The notes: generated by a model from the sequence alone, not told the origin. Positions 1-7,782 are shown, counted from the first letter of the stretch. The stretch is 20,583 nt of DNA from Candidatus Aerophobus profundus SCGC AAA252-L23 (GCA_000402295.1 AQRW01000148.1:1-20583), one strand, 5' to 3'. Made by a program: numbers and translations.

Positions 1-52
1 CGGACCGCTACAATATGGGGGTTTTTCACCCGGCTCATAGACGGACAAAATG

Positions 53-115
53 AACGGTTTCAACGGAATGAACGAGAGGAACCAGAAGAACCAAATGAAC
101 CAGAGGAACGGAATG
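53..115 (+). repeat. Seven tandem 9-nt units before valS
   Basis: Seven consecutive 9-nt units all begin with AAC: AACGGTTTC, AACGGAATG, AACGAGAGG, AACCAGAAG, AACCAAATG, AACCAGAGG, AACGGAATG. Because nine is three codons, a short open frame from ATG at 50 to TGA at 131-133 (27 codons) reads Asn at every third residue. I see no Shine-Dalgarno site for that frame, so I treat it as a repeat and not a gene. The array ends in the first copy of a 17-bp direct repeat. Confidence 0.75.
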
Positions 116-127
116 TGCCGAGCGCCG
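111..127 (+). repeat. 17-bp direct repeat, copy 1
   Basis: GAATGTGCCGAGCGCCG occurs here and identically at 312-328, 201 nt apart. In copy 1 the bases after the repeat (TTGAAG at 130-135) resemble a -35 box but no -10 follows at the right distance. Confidence 0.85.
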
Positions 128-133
128 GTTTGA

Positions 134-311
134 AGTACCACTCTCAGCGAGGCCCATTCTCCTGAGGCGACATTGATAATCTACCTTTACGAGGTCTTCG
201 CCGTGAGGAATAAGGAGAAATTCTGTTTGAGTCGCAAAGCGGTGAGTTTATTTCTCCCCGAACAAGAAGGCCAAGCAGTTATTGATAGATGATTATCCCA
301 GGAGCAAAGGA
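134..311. other. Unassigned leader segment between 17-bp repeats
   Basis: There is no gene here that I can support. The plus strand is open from 134 to a TGA near 287 in the frame of the 9-nt array (about 51 codons, containing KAVSLFLPEQEGQAVIDR), with no convincing start. An 8-bp inverted repeat (GGAGAAAT at 214-221, ATTTCTCC at 250-257) lies inside. Being bounded by identical 17-mers, the stretch looks like a dispersed element or a degraded gene end. The choice between these is open. Confidence 0.35.
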
Positions 312-328
312 GAATGTGCCGAGCGCCG
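312..328 (+). repeat. 17-bp direct repeat, copy 2
   Basis: Identical to 111-127. It ends one base before the TTGACA box of the valS promoter, so the repeat may have brought or moved the -35 region. Confidence 0.85.
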
Positions 329-329
329 C

Positions 330-358
330 TTGACAATAAACTCCTTTGTTATTAGGAT
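330..358 (+). promoter_or_regulatory. valS promoter
   Basis: TTGACA at 330-335 and TAGGAT at 353-358 are separated by 17 nt. This places the transcription start near 365 and leaves a leader of under 20 nt, too short for a T-box riboswitch. Confidence 0.7.
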
Positions 359-381
359 AGCATACCAACGAGGACAAACAG

Positions 382-3024
382 ATGGAAAAAAGATATTATC
401 CTGAGCAAGTGGAGAAAAAATGGATGGAATACTGGGAGGAAAAAGGATATTCCTCCCCCTACCGAGAGGGGACAAAAGGCTTTTTTTCCCTGGTAATGCC
501 TCCCCCCAATATCACCGGGGTCCTTCACATGGGGCATGCACTGAACAATACTCTTCAGGATATCCTGACTCGGTTCAAAAGAATGCAAGGTTACCAGGTT
601 CTCTGGATACCCGGGATAGACCACGCCGGAATAGCTACCCAAAACGTACTGGAAAGAGAGTTGTCCCGCCAGGGTCTGGATCGCCAAGGATTGGGTAGAG
701 AAAAGTTCATCAAAAGAATCTGGGATTGGAAGAGTCAATACGGAGATAGAATTACCTTTCAGCTTCGTCATCTGGGAGTCTCCTGCTACTGGCCGGATTT
801 AGCCTTTACTATGGACCCTCAACGCTCCCGGGCCGTAAGAGAAGTATTTGTTCGGCTTTACCAGGAAGGATATATTTACCGGGGAGATTACATCATTAAC
901 TGGTGCCCTCGCTGTCAAACTGCTCTCTCGGACATAGAAGTAGAATATGAGGCAAGCACTGGTAAGCTTTATTACATTAAGTATCCCTTTAGAGACGGCT
1001 CCTTCCAGGGAAAAAAGAATATTACCGTGGCTACTACCCGGCCGGAAACTCTTCTGGGAGACGCAGCCGTAGCAGTGCATCCAAAAGATGAACGGTTCCG
1101 GGGCCTGGAGGACAGAATCCTTCTCCTGCCTTTGCTAAACCGGGAAATCCCCCTTATCCTTGATGAATACGTAGACCCTAATTTTGGTACTGGAGCCCTT
1201 AAAGTGACTCCGGCTCACGCGGCTAATGATTTCCTTATCGCCCAGAGACACCATCTTCCCTCCATCAACATCTTCAACCCCGATGCTTCCATCAACGAAA
1301 AAGGAGGAACCTACCAGGGTCTAAACCGTTATCAGGCCCGAGAAAAAGTGGTGGAGGATTTGAGAAGGGAAGGATATCTGGAAAAGATAGAAGAACACTC
1401 TTTACGCCTAGGCCACTGTTACCGCTGTGGGACGGAAGTAGAGCCTTATCTTTCCCGTCAGTGGTTTGTCCGGATGAAGAAATTAGCTGCTCCCGCTGTA
1501 GAGGCAGTAAAGAACGGCCAGATAAAAATTATCCCTTCTTACTGGCAAAAAAGTTACTTTGATTGGCTTGAGAGAATTCATGATTGGTGTATTTCCCGCC
1601 AAATTTGGTGGGGGCACCGTCTTCCTGTCTGGTACTGCCAGGACTGCGAGGAAATCCTGGTCAGCCTGGATAAACCTGGAGAGTGTCGGCGCTGCCACTC
1701 CAGTAACCTCAAACAGGAGGAGGATGTTTTGGATACCTGGTTTTCTTCAAGTCTTTGGCCGTTTTCCACCTTGGGTTGGCCGGAGACAAGCGAGAAGTTT
1801 AATAAATTCTATCCCACTTCCCTTTTGTGCAGTGGGTGGGATATTCTCTTTTTCTGGGTAGCTCGGATGGTTATGATGGGTCTTAAGTTTACTGGCCGCA
1901 TCCCTTTTCACCAGGTTTATATTCACCCTCTTATTGGTGATGAAAAAGGGGAAAAAATGAGTAAATCCAAAGGAAATGTGGTAGATCCACTGTTGATGAT
2001 AAAAAAATACGGGGCTGATGCCTTTCGGTTCTCCTTGATAGCTCTAAAGACCGAAACCCCTTATCTCCGTTTCTCCCAGGAGAGAGTAGCGGGATACCGG
2101 AATTTTGCCAATAAGATTTGGAACGCCTCAAGATTTGTTTTAATGAATTTAAAGGGATTTACCCCTCCTGAAAAGGGATGGATTCCCAGCCCGGTTGAGC
2201 TCTCTGACCGCTGGATTCTCAGTCGCTATCACCGACTGGTAAGCGAGGTTACCCAGAAATTGGAAGACTTTCAGTTCCCCCAGGCGGCGGGAATTATCTA
2301 CCAATTCATCTGGGGTGAGTTCTGCGATTGGTACATTGAGCTGGTTAAACCTCGTCTGGCTGAAAGCTCATCACCCCCGGTTCGTTCCTCGGCCCAGCAG
2401 ATTCTCTGGTATATCCTCAAAAGTTGCCTCAAACTCCTTCATCCTTTTATGCCCTTCATCACTGAAGATATTTACCAGCGCCTGCCCGGGACAGAAGAAA
2501 GTATCATGATTTCTTCCTGGCCTTCTTTAGAGACCAAGCTTGACTCAGAAGCCGAAAGAGAAATGGACCTTTTGATTGAAGTTATCCGAGAAGTCAGAAC
2601 CATCCGGGCGGAGATGCTTATTCCTCCGCAGAAAAAGATAGACCTTTTCTTGAGAAGTCCTGACGAGTTCAATCTGAACATCCTAACAAATAATCAAGAT
2701 TATTTGTTAAATTTAGTTAAAATTAACCAAATTAAACTAAGAAAAGACATCTCCAAGCCAGCCTTTTGCGCCTCATCCGTGGTGGATGAAACAGAGATTT
2801 TTATACCCTTAGAGGGTCTGATCGATCTGGAAAAAGAAAAGGTTAGATTGAAACGAAATCTGGATGAGATAAAATTACAGCTCCAGAGAACCTCTAAAAA
2901 ACTGGCGTCTTCTCAGTTTTTGGAGAAAGCTCCCCCGCAAATTATTCAGAAGGAAAAGGAAAAAAAGGAAGAGTTGGAAAGAAAATTCCAGAAGCTTCAA
3001 TCACGATTAAAAGAAATTAGCTAA
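382..3024 (+). CDS. valS: Valyl-tRNA synthetase
   Basis: Cytosolic class I aminoacyl-tRNA synthetase that charges tRNA-Val with valine and edits mischarged threonine. The 880-residue product has the usual family length. Visible landmarks are the HIGH-type motif HMGH at residues 49-52 inside PPPNITGVLHMGHALNNT, Cys pairs of the zinc-binding type (CPRC, CYRC, CQDC/CRRC), the editing-domain stretch TTRPETLLGDAAVAVHP, and KMSKS at 525-529. The anticodon-binding region follows, with the typical charged C-terminal coiled coil from about residue 815. ATG 382 is preceded by GAGG at 370-373 with 8 nt spacing and by a near-consensus promoter. The gene appears intact. It stands alone: the downstream ABC operon has its own promoter. 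Confidence 0.97.
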   Translation: MEKRYYPEQVEKKWMEYWEEKGYSSPYREGTKGFFSLVMPPPNITGVLHMGHALNNTLQDILTRFKRMQGYQVLWIPGIDHAGIATQNVLERELSRQGLDRQGLGREKFIKRIWDWKSQYGDRITFQLRHLGVSCYWPDLAFTMDPQRSRAVREVFVRLYQEGYIYRGDYIINWCPRCQTALSDIEVEYEASTGKLYYIKYPFRDGSFQGKKNITVATTRPETLLGDAAVAVHPKDERFRGLEDRILLLPLLNREIPLILDEYVDPNFGTGALKVTPAHAANDFLIAQRHHLPSINIFNPDASINEKGGTYQGLNRYQAREKVVEDLRREGYLEKIEEHSLRLGHCYRCGTEVEPYLSRQWFVRMKKLAAPAVEAVKNGQIKIIPSYWQKSYFDWLERIHDWCISRQIWWGHRLPVWYCQDCEEILVSLDKPGECRRCHSSNLKQEEDVLDTWFSSSLWPFSTLGWPETSEKFNKFYPTSLLCSGWDILFFWVARMVMMGLKFTGRIPFHQVYIHPLIGDEKGEKMSKSKGNVVDPLLMIKKYGADAFRFSLIALKTETPYLRFSQERVAGYRNFANKIWNASRFVLMNLKGFTPPEKGWIPSPVELSDRWILSRYHRLVSEVTQKLEDFQFPQAAGIIYQFIWGEFCDWYIELVKPRLAESSSPPVRSSAQQILWYILKSCLKLLHPFMPFITEDIYQRLPGTEESIMISSWPSLETKLDSEAEREMDLLIEVIREVRTIRAEMLIPPQKKIDLFLRSPDEFNLNILTNNQDYLLNLVKINQIKLRKDISKPAFCASSVVDETEIFIPLEGLIDLEKEKVRLKRNLDEIKLQLQRTSKKLASSQFLEKAPPQIIQKEKEKKEELERKFQKLQSRLKEIS

Positions 3025-3047
3025 TCTACAAGAGTAGCTTCCCACCG

Positions 3048-3197
3048 TCAGCGGATGGCCCCAAAAGTCAGACCTCTGACCAAATGTTTTTGAATCAGAA
3101 GAGCAAAGGCTAAAATAGGCGAGACTAAAATAGTTCCGACCAAACATAAGGAGCCCCACATTACCCCTCCCTCTCCCCCAATAAATTCAGTTTGTTC
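3048..3197 (-). pseudogene. C-terminal remnant of a CUT1 sugar permease
   Basis: Read on the minus strand from 3197 to the TGA at 3050-3048, the sequence gives about 49 codons ending LLIQKHLVRGLTFGAIR, preceded by GGEGGVMWGSL. This is the last transmembrane segment and tail of a MalG-type (CUT1) permease: compare FLIQKYIIAGLTLGAVKR at the end of the intact permease at 5711-6541, and FLQKYVISGLVGGAVKG at the end of the one at 7823-8689. An in-frame TAG (3200-3198) stops it at its upstream side, there is no start and no EAA loop, and the promoter of ABC operon 1 begins 12 nt further on. I read it as the surviving 3' end of an older transporter gene of opposite orientation. What is seen is the translation; homology is judged from family knowledge. 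Confidence 0.75.
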
Positions 3198-3208
3198 CTA
3201 CGAATCAT

Positions 3209-3237
3209 TTGACTTTTTGAACAAAGTATGGTAAAAT
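3209..3237 (+). promoter_or_regulatory. Promoter of sugar ABC operon 1
   Basis: TTGACT at 3209-3214 and TAAAAT at 3232-3237 are 17 nt apart, and TG at 3229-3230 supplies an extended -10. Expected start is near 3244, giving a leader of about 115 nt. Confidence 0.75.
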
Positions 3238-3245
3238 CTACCATA
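3227..3245. promoter_or_regulatory. Candidate operator palindrome over the -10 box
   Basis: TATGGTA (3227-3233), five bases, then TACCATA (3239-3245) form a perfect 7-bp inverted repeat that covers the -10 and the expected start point. This is where a LacI- or GntR-type sugar repressor would block initiation. No regulator gene is in the window, so the partner is unknown. Confidence 0.5.
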
Positions 3246-3297
3246 GTTCTCTCAAACCTAATTAAAAAAACAGAGCAATGGGTATAATAACGAGAGG

Positions 3298-3307
3298 AAA
3301 GGAGGTG
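3298..3307 (+). promoter_or_regulatory. Extra full-length Shine-Dalgarno sequence in leader
   Basis: AAAGGAGGTG continues as AAAGGAGGTGAT, complementary over 12 nt to the usual bacterial 16S 3' end, but lies about 50 nt upstream of the binding-protein start, which has its own site GGAGGT at 3349-3354. The only start nearby is an ATG two bases after the site, giving four codons (MANF). A ribosome standby site or leader element is possible. Confidence 0.4.
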
Positions 3308-3358
3308 ATGGCAAACTTTTGACTTGGCAAGAAAAAGACAAAAATTACGGAGGTAGAA

Positions 3359-4735
3359 ATGAGTACGAAACTTGTTAAGCGATGTTTAATTACCGTGATG
3401 TTATTGGCACTGGTTTCTTTGGTAAGCGGGGCTTTTACCTGCTTACAGGCTAAAGAAATAAATTGGAAAACGGAACTCAAAAACTGGGAAGGAAGAGAAC
3501 TGAGAGTGATAATGATCGCGGATCCCTGGGTAGATGCTTTTGATGTTATTGACCCTGAGTTTGAAAGAATAACTGGGGCCAAGGTTTTAGTTGACGCCTA
3601 CCCGTATGATGGGACCCACGAAAAGCAGATTATGATTGGTGCAGGACGTTCTGCTGATTACGATGTAATTGTTCTGGACTGTCCCTGGGTTGGTGAATTT
3701 GCCGAGGTAGAGTATATAGAAGACCTTACCCCATACATGAATGCGACTGATCCTGAAGTAGTAGCCTGGGACGATTATCTGGAAGCTTATAAAAAAGCGG
3801 CCACTTGGAAGGGAAAGATTGTAGGAATACCATTTGGAGCATATCACGTTCTATTTCACTATAGGACAGACCTATTTGATGCAGCAGGTTTTACTCCCCC
3901 CAAAACCATGGAAGAATGGGAAGAGATCGCTGCTTACTTTACCAACAATCCCGAATATCCGGGTCTTTATGGAACCGCGTTGAACTATTTCCGTGGTGCA
4001 CCCATTGGTCAGGCCTGGTTTGAGAATATCTGGAATTTTGGCGGAAGGCCTTTTGAGAGTAATTATCCTGGCTCTCCTGATCCTTATGCAGATATGACTC
4101 CCAGGATTAATTCCCCTGAAGGAAGGGGAGTGGTACAGATGTTCATTGATGCGGTTAAATACGGACCTCCGGGGGTAACCTCATATGCCTGGGATGAGAG
4201 AGCGACGTCTTTTGCTATGGGGAAAATTGCTATGGTGAGTTGCTGGTCAGCAAGAACTCCCCTGTTTGTGGACCCGGCTCGATCAGAAATTGCCGACAAA
4301 TTTGCCACTGCGGTGGTTCCGGCCAAGAAAGGAGTTAAGGCCGTTGCACCTCTTGGAGGATGGGTAATGGGTATCAATAAATTCGGTGTTCAAAAAGACA
4401 TTGCCTGGGACTACATCAAGTGGTTCTGCAGCATTCCGGTACACAAAGAATTTATGAAAGCGAAACCCGTGGGAGGTCCACCCAGTAGATATTCAGCGAT
4501 GTTAGATCCCGAATTAAACAAGATGTTCCCTTGGTACCCAACCATATATCAGTCGGCTAAACTGACCTATGAGGATTGTCGACCAAGAATTCCGGAAAGT
4601 TTTGAGATTATTGATACCGTGGGATTGTATTGCTCAAAAGCGGTAGCTGGTGAATTGAGTATAGAGGAAGCTATGGCAGAGGCAGAGAAAAAGATTAAGA
4701 GTGTTCTGGCAACGGGCGGATACTACGTTCGCTAA
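3359..4735 (+). CDS. Sugar ABC transporter substrate-binding protein (operon 1)
   Basis: Extracytoplasmic binding protein of a CUT1-type sugar importer, which delivers solute to the permease pair encoded downstream. The 458-residue protein starts with a basic then hydrophobic segment (residues 1-31, about ITVMLLALVSLVSGA) that fits a Sec signal peptide cleaved near LQA/KE. There is no clear lipobox before the Cys at about 27. The mature part has the SBP_bac_1/8 pattern: an N-terminal segment (ELRVIMIADPW, FERITGAKV), a central FHYRTDLFDAAGFTPPKTMEEWE where these proteins name the bound sugar path, and GGWVMGINKFGVQKDIAWDYIKWF near the C-terminus. ATG 3359 has GGAGGT five bases before it. Substrate cannot be read; a carbohydrate, polyol or glycoside is likely from the family. 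Confidence 0.9.
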   Translation: MSTKLVKRCLITVMLLALVSLVSGAFTCLQAKEINWKTELKNWEGRELRVIMIADPWVDAFDVIDPEFERITGAKVLVDAYPYDGTHEKQIMIGAGRSADYDVIVLDCPWVGEFAEVEYIEDLTPYMNATDPEVVAWDDYLEAYKKAATWKGKIVGIPFGAYHVLFHYRTDLFDAAGFTPPKTMEEWEEIAAYFTNNPEYPGLYGTALNYFRGAPIGQAWFENIWNFGGRPFESNYPGSPDPYADMTPRINSPEGRGVVQMFIDAVKYGPPGVTSYAWDERATSFAMGKIAMVSCWSARTPLFVDPARSEIADKFATAVVPAKKGVKAVAPLGGWVMGINKFGVQKDIAWDYIKWFCSIPVHKEFMKAKPVGGPPSRYSAMLDPELNKMFPWYPTIYQSAKLTYEDCRPRIPESFEIIDTVGLYCSKAVAGELSIEEAMAEAEKKIKSVLATGGYYVR

Positions 4736-4748
4736 CCTTTTTGTGATG

Positions 4749-4790
4749 AAAAACTGGCCGAACTTCCAACTAATTGTTCGGCCAGTTTTT
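4749..4790 (+). terminator. Stem-loop between binding protein and permease (operon 1)
   Basis: AAAAACTGGCCGAAC (4749-4763) and GTTCGGCCAGTTTTT (4776-4790) form a perfect 15-bp stem with a 12-nt loop, the 3' arm ending in five T. It begins 14 nt after the binding-protein stop. It probably causes partial termination or blocks 3' decay, giving more binding protein than permease; full termination would silence the permeases. Confidence 0.8.
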
Positions 4791-4830
4791 CAGGATACAA
4801 TTACCAGGAGGCCTTAGCCACCATCAAAAA

Positions 4831-5718
4831 ATGAGCAAAAATACCAAAGCTACCAAGTACATCCTGGTTCTACCGGCAATTATCTATCTTGTTCTACTCA
4901 CCATTTACCCTCTCATATACTCTGTGAAAGTGAGTCTTACCACTTTGAATATAGCACGACCCTACCCACCTCGATATATAGGTCTTAGTAATTTTTCAGA
5001 ACTCCTAAAGGATTCTATATTCCTTACGGCCATGAAGAATACTTTTTTTCTAACCGCTCTCAGTATCTGTGCAGAATTTACCTTGGGTTTTATCATAGCC
5101 AGAATCTTTTTTATGGGTGCAAATCTTAAACTTAAGAGTGTGGGTCTTTTGAGAACCATTTATATGTTGCCGATGATGGTTACACCTATAGTTTTTGGAT
5201 TGACCTGGCTCTATATGTTTAACCCCACCTTGGGAATAGCTAATTACCTTTTGGGTCTTTTGGGTTTTCCGCCTGTATCCTGGTTTGGAAGTAGTGGTAT
5301 AGCTTTGTATTCCATTATTCTGATTAATGTATGGGAATGGACACCCTTTATGATGTTATTATGTCTGGCTGGTCTTTCAACGATTCCTCCTCAGTTGTTT
5401 GAGGCAGCCAGAACTGATGGAATTGCCTGGCACCAAAGTATAGCTTTCATAGAACTTCCCCTGGTAAAACGAGTTATACTTATTGGACTAATGATAAGGA
5501 TAATGGATAATTTCAGATTATTTGACCTGGTTTATGTTACAACTGGCGGTGGCCCGGGAAGTTCAACAGAGACTCTCAGTATGTTCGCCTATAGACACTC
5601 TTTTATGTTTTTCAATGTAGGCTACGGGGCTGCTGCCTCGATTATCATTCTCATTTTGGGAATCATTCTGGCCCAAATTCTCATAAAGTATATATGGGGG
5701 AAACAAGAATATGCTTAG
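4831..5718 (+). CDS. Sugar ABC transporter permease, MalF type (operon 1)
   Basis: Inner-membrane subunit of the CUT1 importer. From ATG 4831 the protein has 295 residues and starts MSKNTKATKYILVLPAIIYL, entering the first membrane segment at once as MalF/UgpA-type permeases do. About six hydrophobic segments follow. The cytoplasmic EAA loop reads EAARTDGIAWHQSIAFIELP, the coupling site for the ATPase. A further in-frame ATG at 4774 lies inside the upstream stem-loop and lacks a ribosome site, so I reject it. AGGAGG at 4806-4811 is the only ribosome-binding candidate for 4831 but is 19 nt away, which is long. The gene overlaps the next permease by 8 nt. No ATPase gene follows. Confidence 0.9.
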   Translation: MSKNTKATKYILVLPAIIYLVLLTIYPLIYSVKVSLTTLNIARPYPPRYIGLSNFSELLKDSIFLTAMKNTFFLTALSICAEFTLGFIIARIFFMGANLKLKSVGLLRTIYMLPMMVTPIVFGLTWLYMFNPTLGIANYLLGLLGFPPVSWFGSSGIALYSIILINVWEWTPFMMLLCLAGLSTIPPQLFEAARTDGIAWHQSIAFIELPLVKRVILIGLMIRIMDNFRLFDLVYVTTGGGPGSSTETLSMFAYRHSFMFFNVGYGAAASIIILILGIILAQILIKYIWGKQEYA

Positions 5719-6541
5719 AACAAAAACTAAGAGAACTCTGGTTTATGTTACCCTAATATTGTTAACATTTCTCAGTATTTCTCCATTAATATGGATATTC
5801 TTGACTGCTTTTAAGATTCGGAAAGAGATATTCGCTATCCCCCCGGTATGGATACCAAAACCTCCCACTCTAAGTAACTTTATTACTATTTTTACCGGGG
5901 GCTTTTCTCGTACTCCTTTTATCTACAACTCCATAATTATTAGTTTGTCTACCACTGCCTTAGCTCTGGTAATTGCCACCATGGCAGCATACGGCTTTGC
6001 CAAATATAAGGTGCCGGGTAGCAAAGATATTGAATTCTGGATCCTCAGTACCCGAATGATGCCCCCTATTGCAGTAGTTATCCCTCTTTTTCTCCTGTTT
6101 AGAAATATTGGTCTTCTGGATACAAAAAGGGGCTTAATAGCAATATACATCGCTTTTAACTTACCTTTTGCTGTATGGATGATGAGCATTTTCTTCCGAC
6201 AACTTCCCAGGGAGATTGAGGAAGCTGCCGTAATTGATGGGTGCTCTGTATTCAACCTTTTACGTTATATCAGTTTACCTCTTGTTGCCTCTGGTTTAGC
6301 GGTGGTCGCCATATTCACTTTTTATTTTACCTGGAACGAACTTCTATTCGCCCTGATTCTTACCAATAGGATAGCCAAAACTTTTCCAGTTTCTATCTCT
6401 GAGTTTAGAGGAGTAGTTAACATTAGATGGGGACCTATGGCCGCTTCCTCAATTATTCACATTGCCCCCGTTATAGCTATAACCTTCCTCATTCAAAAAT
6501 ATATCATCGCCGGGTTAACCTTGGGAGCCGTCAAGAGATGA
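5711..6541 (+). CDS. Sugar ABC transporter permease, MalG type (operon 1)
   Basis: Second inner-membrane subunit of importer 1, 276 residues, normal for MalG/UgpE-type proteins. It opens with a hydrophobic segment (YVTLILLTFLSISPLIWIFL). It carries the conserved TAFKIRKEIF and PPVWIPKPPTLSNF stretch after segment 1, the EAA loop EEAAVIDGCSVFNLLRYISLP, and the family tail FLIQKYIIAGLTLGAVKR. Its start overlaps the end of the MalF-type gene by 8 nt, which suggests translational coupling. It is the last gene of the plus-strand operon; a hairpin spans its stop codon. The ATPase must be supplied from elsewhere, as is common for CUT1 systems sharing MsmX/UgpC-type ATPases. Confidence 0.92.
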   Translation: MLRTKTKRTLVYVTLILLTFLSISPLIWIFLTAFKIRKEIFAIPPVWIPKPPTLSNFITIFTGGFSRTPFIYNSIIISLSTTALALVIATMAAYGFAKYKVPGSKDIEFWILSTRMMPPIAVVIPLFLLFRNIGLLDTKRGLIAIYIAFNLPFAVWMMSIFFRQLPREIEEAAVIDGCSVFNLLRYISLPLVASGLAVVAIFTFYFTWNELLFALILTNRIAKTFPVSISEFRGVVNIRWGPMAASSIIHIAPVIAITFLIQKYIIAGLTLGAVKR

Positions 6542-6560
6542 GACAACCCTTCTTGACGGC
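6527..6560 (+). terminator. Stem-loop spanning the end of ABC operon 1
   Basis: GCCGTCAAGA (6527-6536) and TCTTGACGGC (6551-6560) pair perfectly over 10 bp with a 14-nt loop that contains the stop codon (6539-6541). There is no T run after it, so it may be a decay barrier or a weak terminator between convergent operons. Confidence 0.55.
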
Positions 6561-6623
6561 ACATTCCTTCTTGCTCGGGATATAATCTTGTGTATACCTG
6601 CCCACTGATATTAAGGTCAGATG

Positions 6624-7782
6624 TTACTTTGGAGAAATCTGATCATCCAAGCTCACCCAACGTTTTTCTTTAGCCGAAATTTGAGCCGCTTCTAAAACTT
6701 CCTGTACTTTATAACCATCGTAAAAACTGGGATTTCCCACTTTTCCTTTTACCACTCGGCTGAGAAAATCATACTGGCTGGCAATATGATACCTCATCCA
6801 ACCAATAGAAAACTTGGGTCCGGGCAGCGAGGCCGGCTCAGGATAGCGCTGAACCGTCTCTATTTTCTTAAACCCCCGTCTTCCTCCCATAGGCTCATCC
6901 GGGTCTCGTACATCATAAACCCAGAGCCAATTGGGCTCCATAAGATTAAAATAAAGGGCTCCCTTGCTCCCGTGAATCTCCAGACGCAACTCATCGTTAG
7001 CTCCGGTGGCCAGACGGGAAGCTTCCACTGTCCCCAGGGCACCACTGGCCATTTCCACCTGCAAGAAAGCCAGGTCATCTACCTCTACGGCTGCCTTCTT
7101 GCCTGAATCTTCGGGCAAAGGACGCTCCTGGATAAATGTAGGCGTAGTAGCGAAAACAGCTTTATATTCTCCCAGAAGATATCGGACAAGGTCAAGTACG
7201 TGGGAGCCAAGATCGAAAAGGGCTCCGCCACCGGCTTTCTTCTTGTCCATTCTCCAACTCATAGGTCGGGAAGGGTCAATATATCCGGAGTGCAGATAGC
7301 TACCCCGAAAACTGAAGACATCTCCTAATAAACCCTCCTCAATCAACTGTTTGGCTCTCATTATAGCCGGAATGAATCGGTATTCGAAGGTCATCTGGTG
7401 GACAATGTGGGATTTTTCCGCTGCCTTGAGAACCTCTTCCGCTTCTTTTAAGTTCAGGGTCAGGGGTTTTTCACAGTAAATATGCTTTTCCCTCTCCAAA
7501 GCCTCAATGAGAAAGTCCTTATGCAAGTAATTGGGAGTGCAACAGTGGACAATATCAATATCTTCTCTCTCTAAAATAGCCCGGTAGGAAGTAGTGCCAA
7601 AGGAAAAACCCCCGGTTTTTTTTGGCCAGGCGAGCTGTTTTTTCCCCAGCGGTACACACCCCTATTAGATTTATACTGGCCGGGCAAGTCCGGTAGAAAA
7701 GGGGCAGATTGATGTATCCGTAGGTATGAACCTTCCCGATAAATCCCCAACCCACCATGCCTACTCCCAGCGTCCTGGGCAT
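6624..7782 (-). pseudogene. Gfo/Idh/MocA family oxidoreductase, frameshifted
   Basis: NAD(P)-dependent sugar or sugar-acid dehydrogenase family. The 5' part (7782 down to about 7616) encodes MPRTLGVGMVGWGFIGKVH with the Rossmann GxGxxG-like turn. The 3' part encodes the family's EKP catalytic motif (HIYCEKPL) and GGGALFDLGSHVLDLVRYLLG. They are in different frames: a T8 run at 7616-7623 (A8 on the coding strand) holds one base too many. With seven A the frame continues AKKTGGFSFGTTSYRAILER and on through VHCCTPNYLHKDFL, giving one 385-residue protein of normal length. ATG 7782 has GAGGAG about 8 nt upstream; the TTG at 7797 overlaps that site and is rejected. As everything else is conserved, this may be a sequencing error, slippage-controlled expression or a recent mutation. 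It is the last gene of the minus-strand transport operon, 40 nt after the permease stop. Confidence 0.85.

Noticed and set aside
53..115. CRISPR-like array
   Set aside because: Units are 9 nt with no spacers and no cas genes are present; it is a simple tandem repeat.
329..381. T-box riboswitch before valS
   Set aside because: The promoter at 330-358 leaves a leader under 20 nt and no T-box sequence or specifier loop is seen upstream.
3254..3325. Leader peptide before binding protein 1
   Set aside because: The ATG is only two bases from AGGAGG and gives four codons; a longer frame from ATG 3278 has no ribosome site.
3425..3455. Lipoprotein lipobox in binding protein 1
   Set aside because: The residues before Cys (GAFT) do not fit the L-x-[AG]-C pattern; Sec cleavage after LQA is more likely.
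4774..4830. Longer permease start at ATG 4774
   Set aside because: It lies within the stem-loop, lacks a ribosome site and adds 19 residues that do not resemble permease N-termini.
7616..7623. Programmed -1 ribosomal frameshift at A8
   Set aside because: The second half lies in the +1 frame, so a -1 shift on the A AAA AAC heptamer does not join the halves; slippage by one A or a sequence error does.
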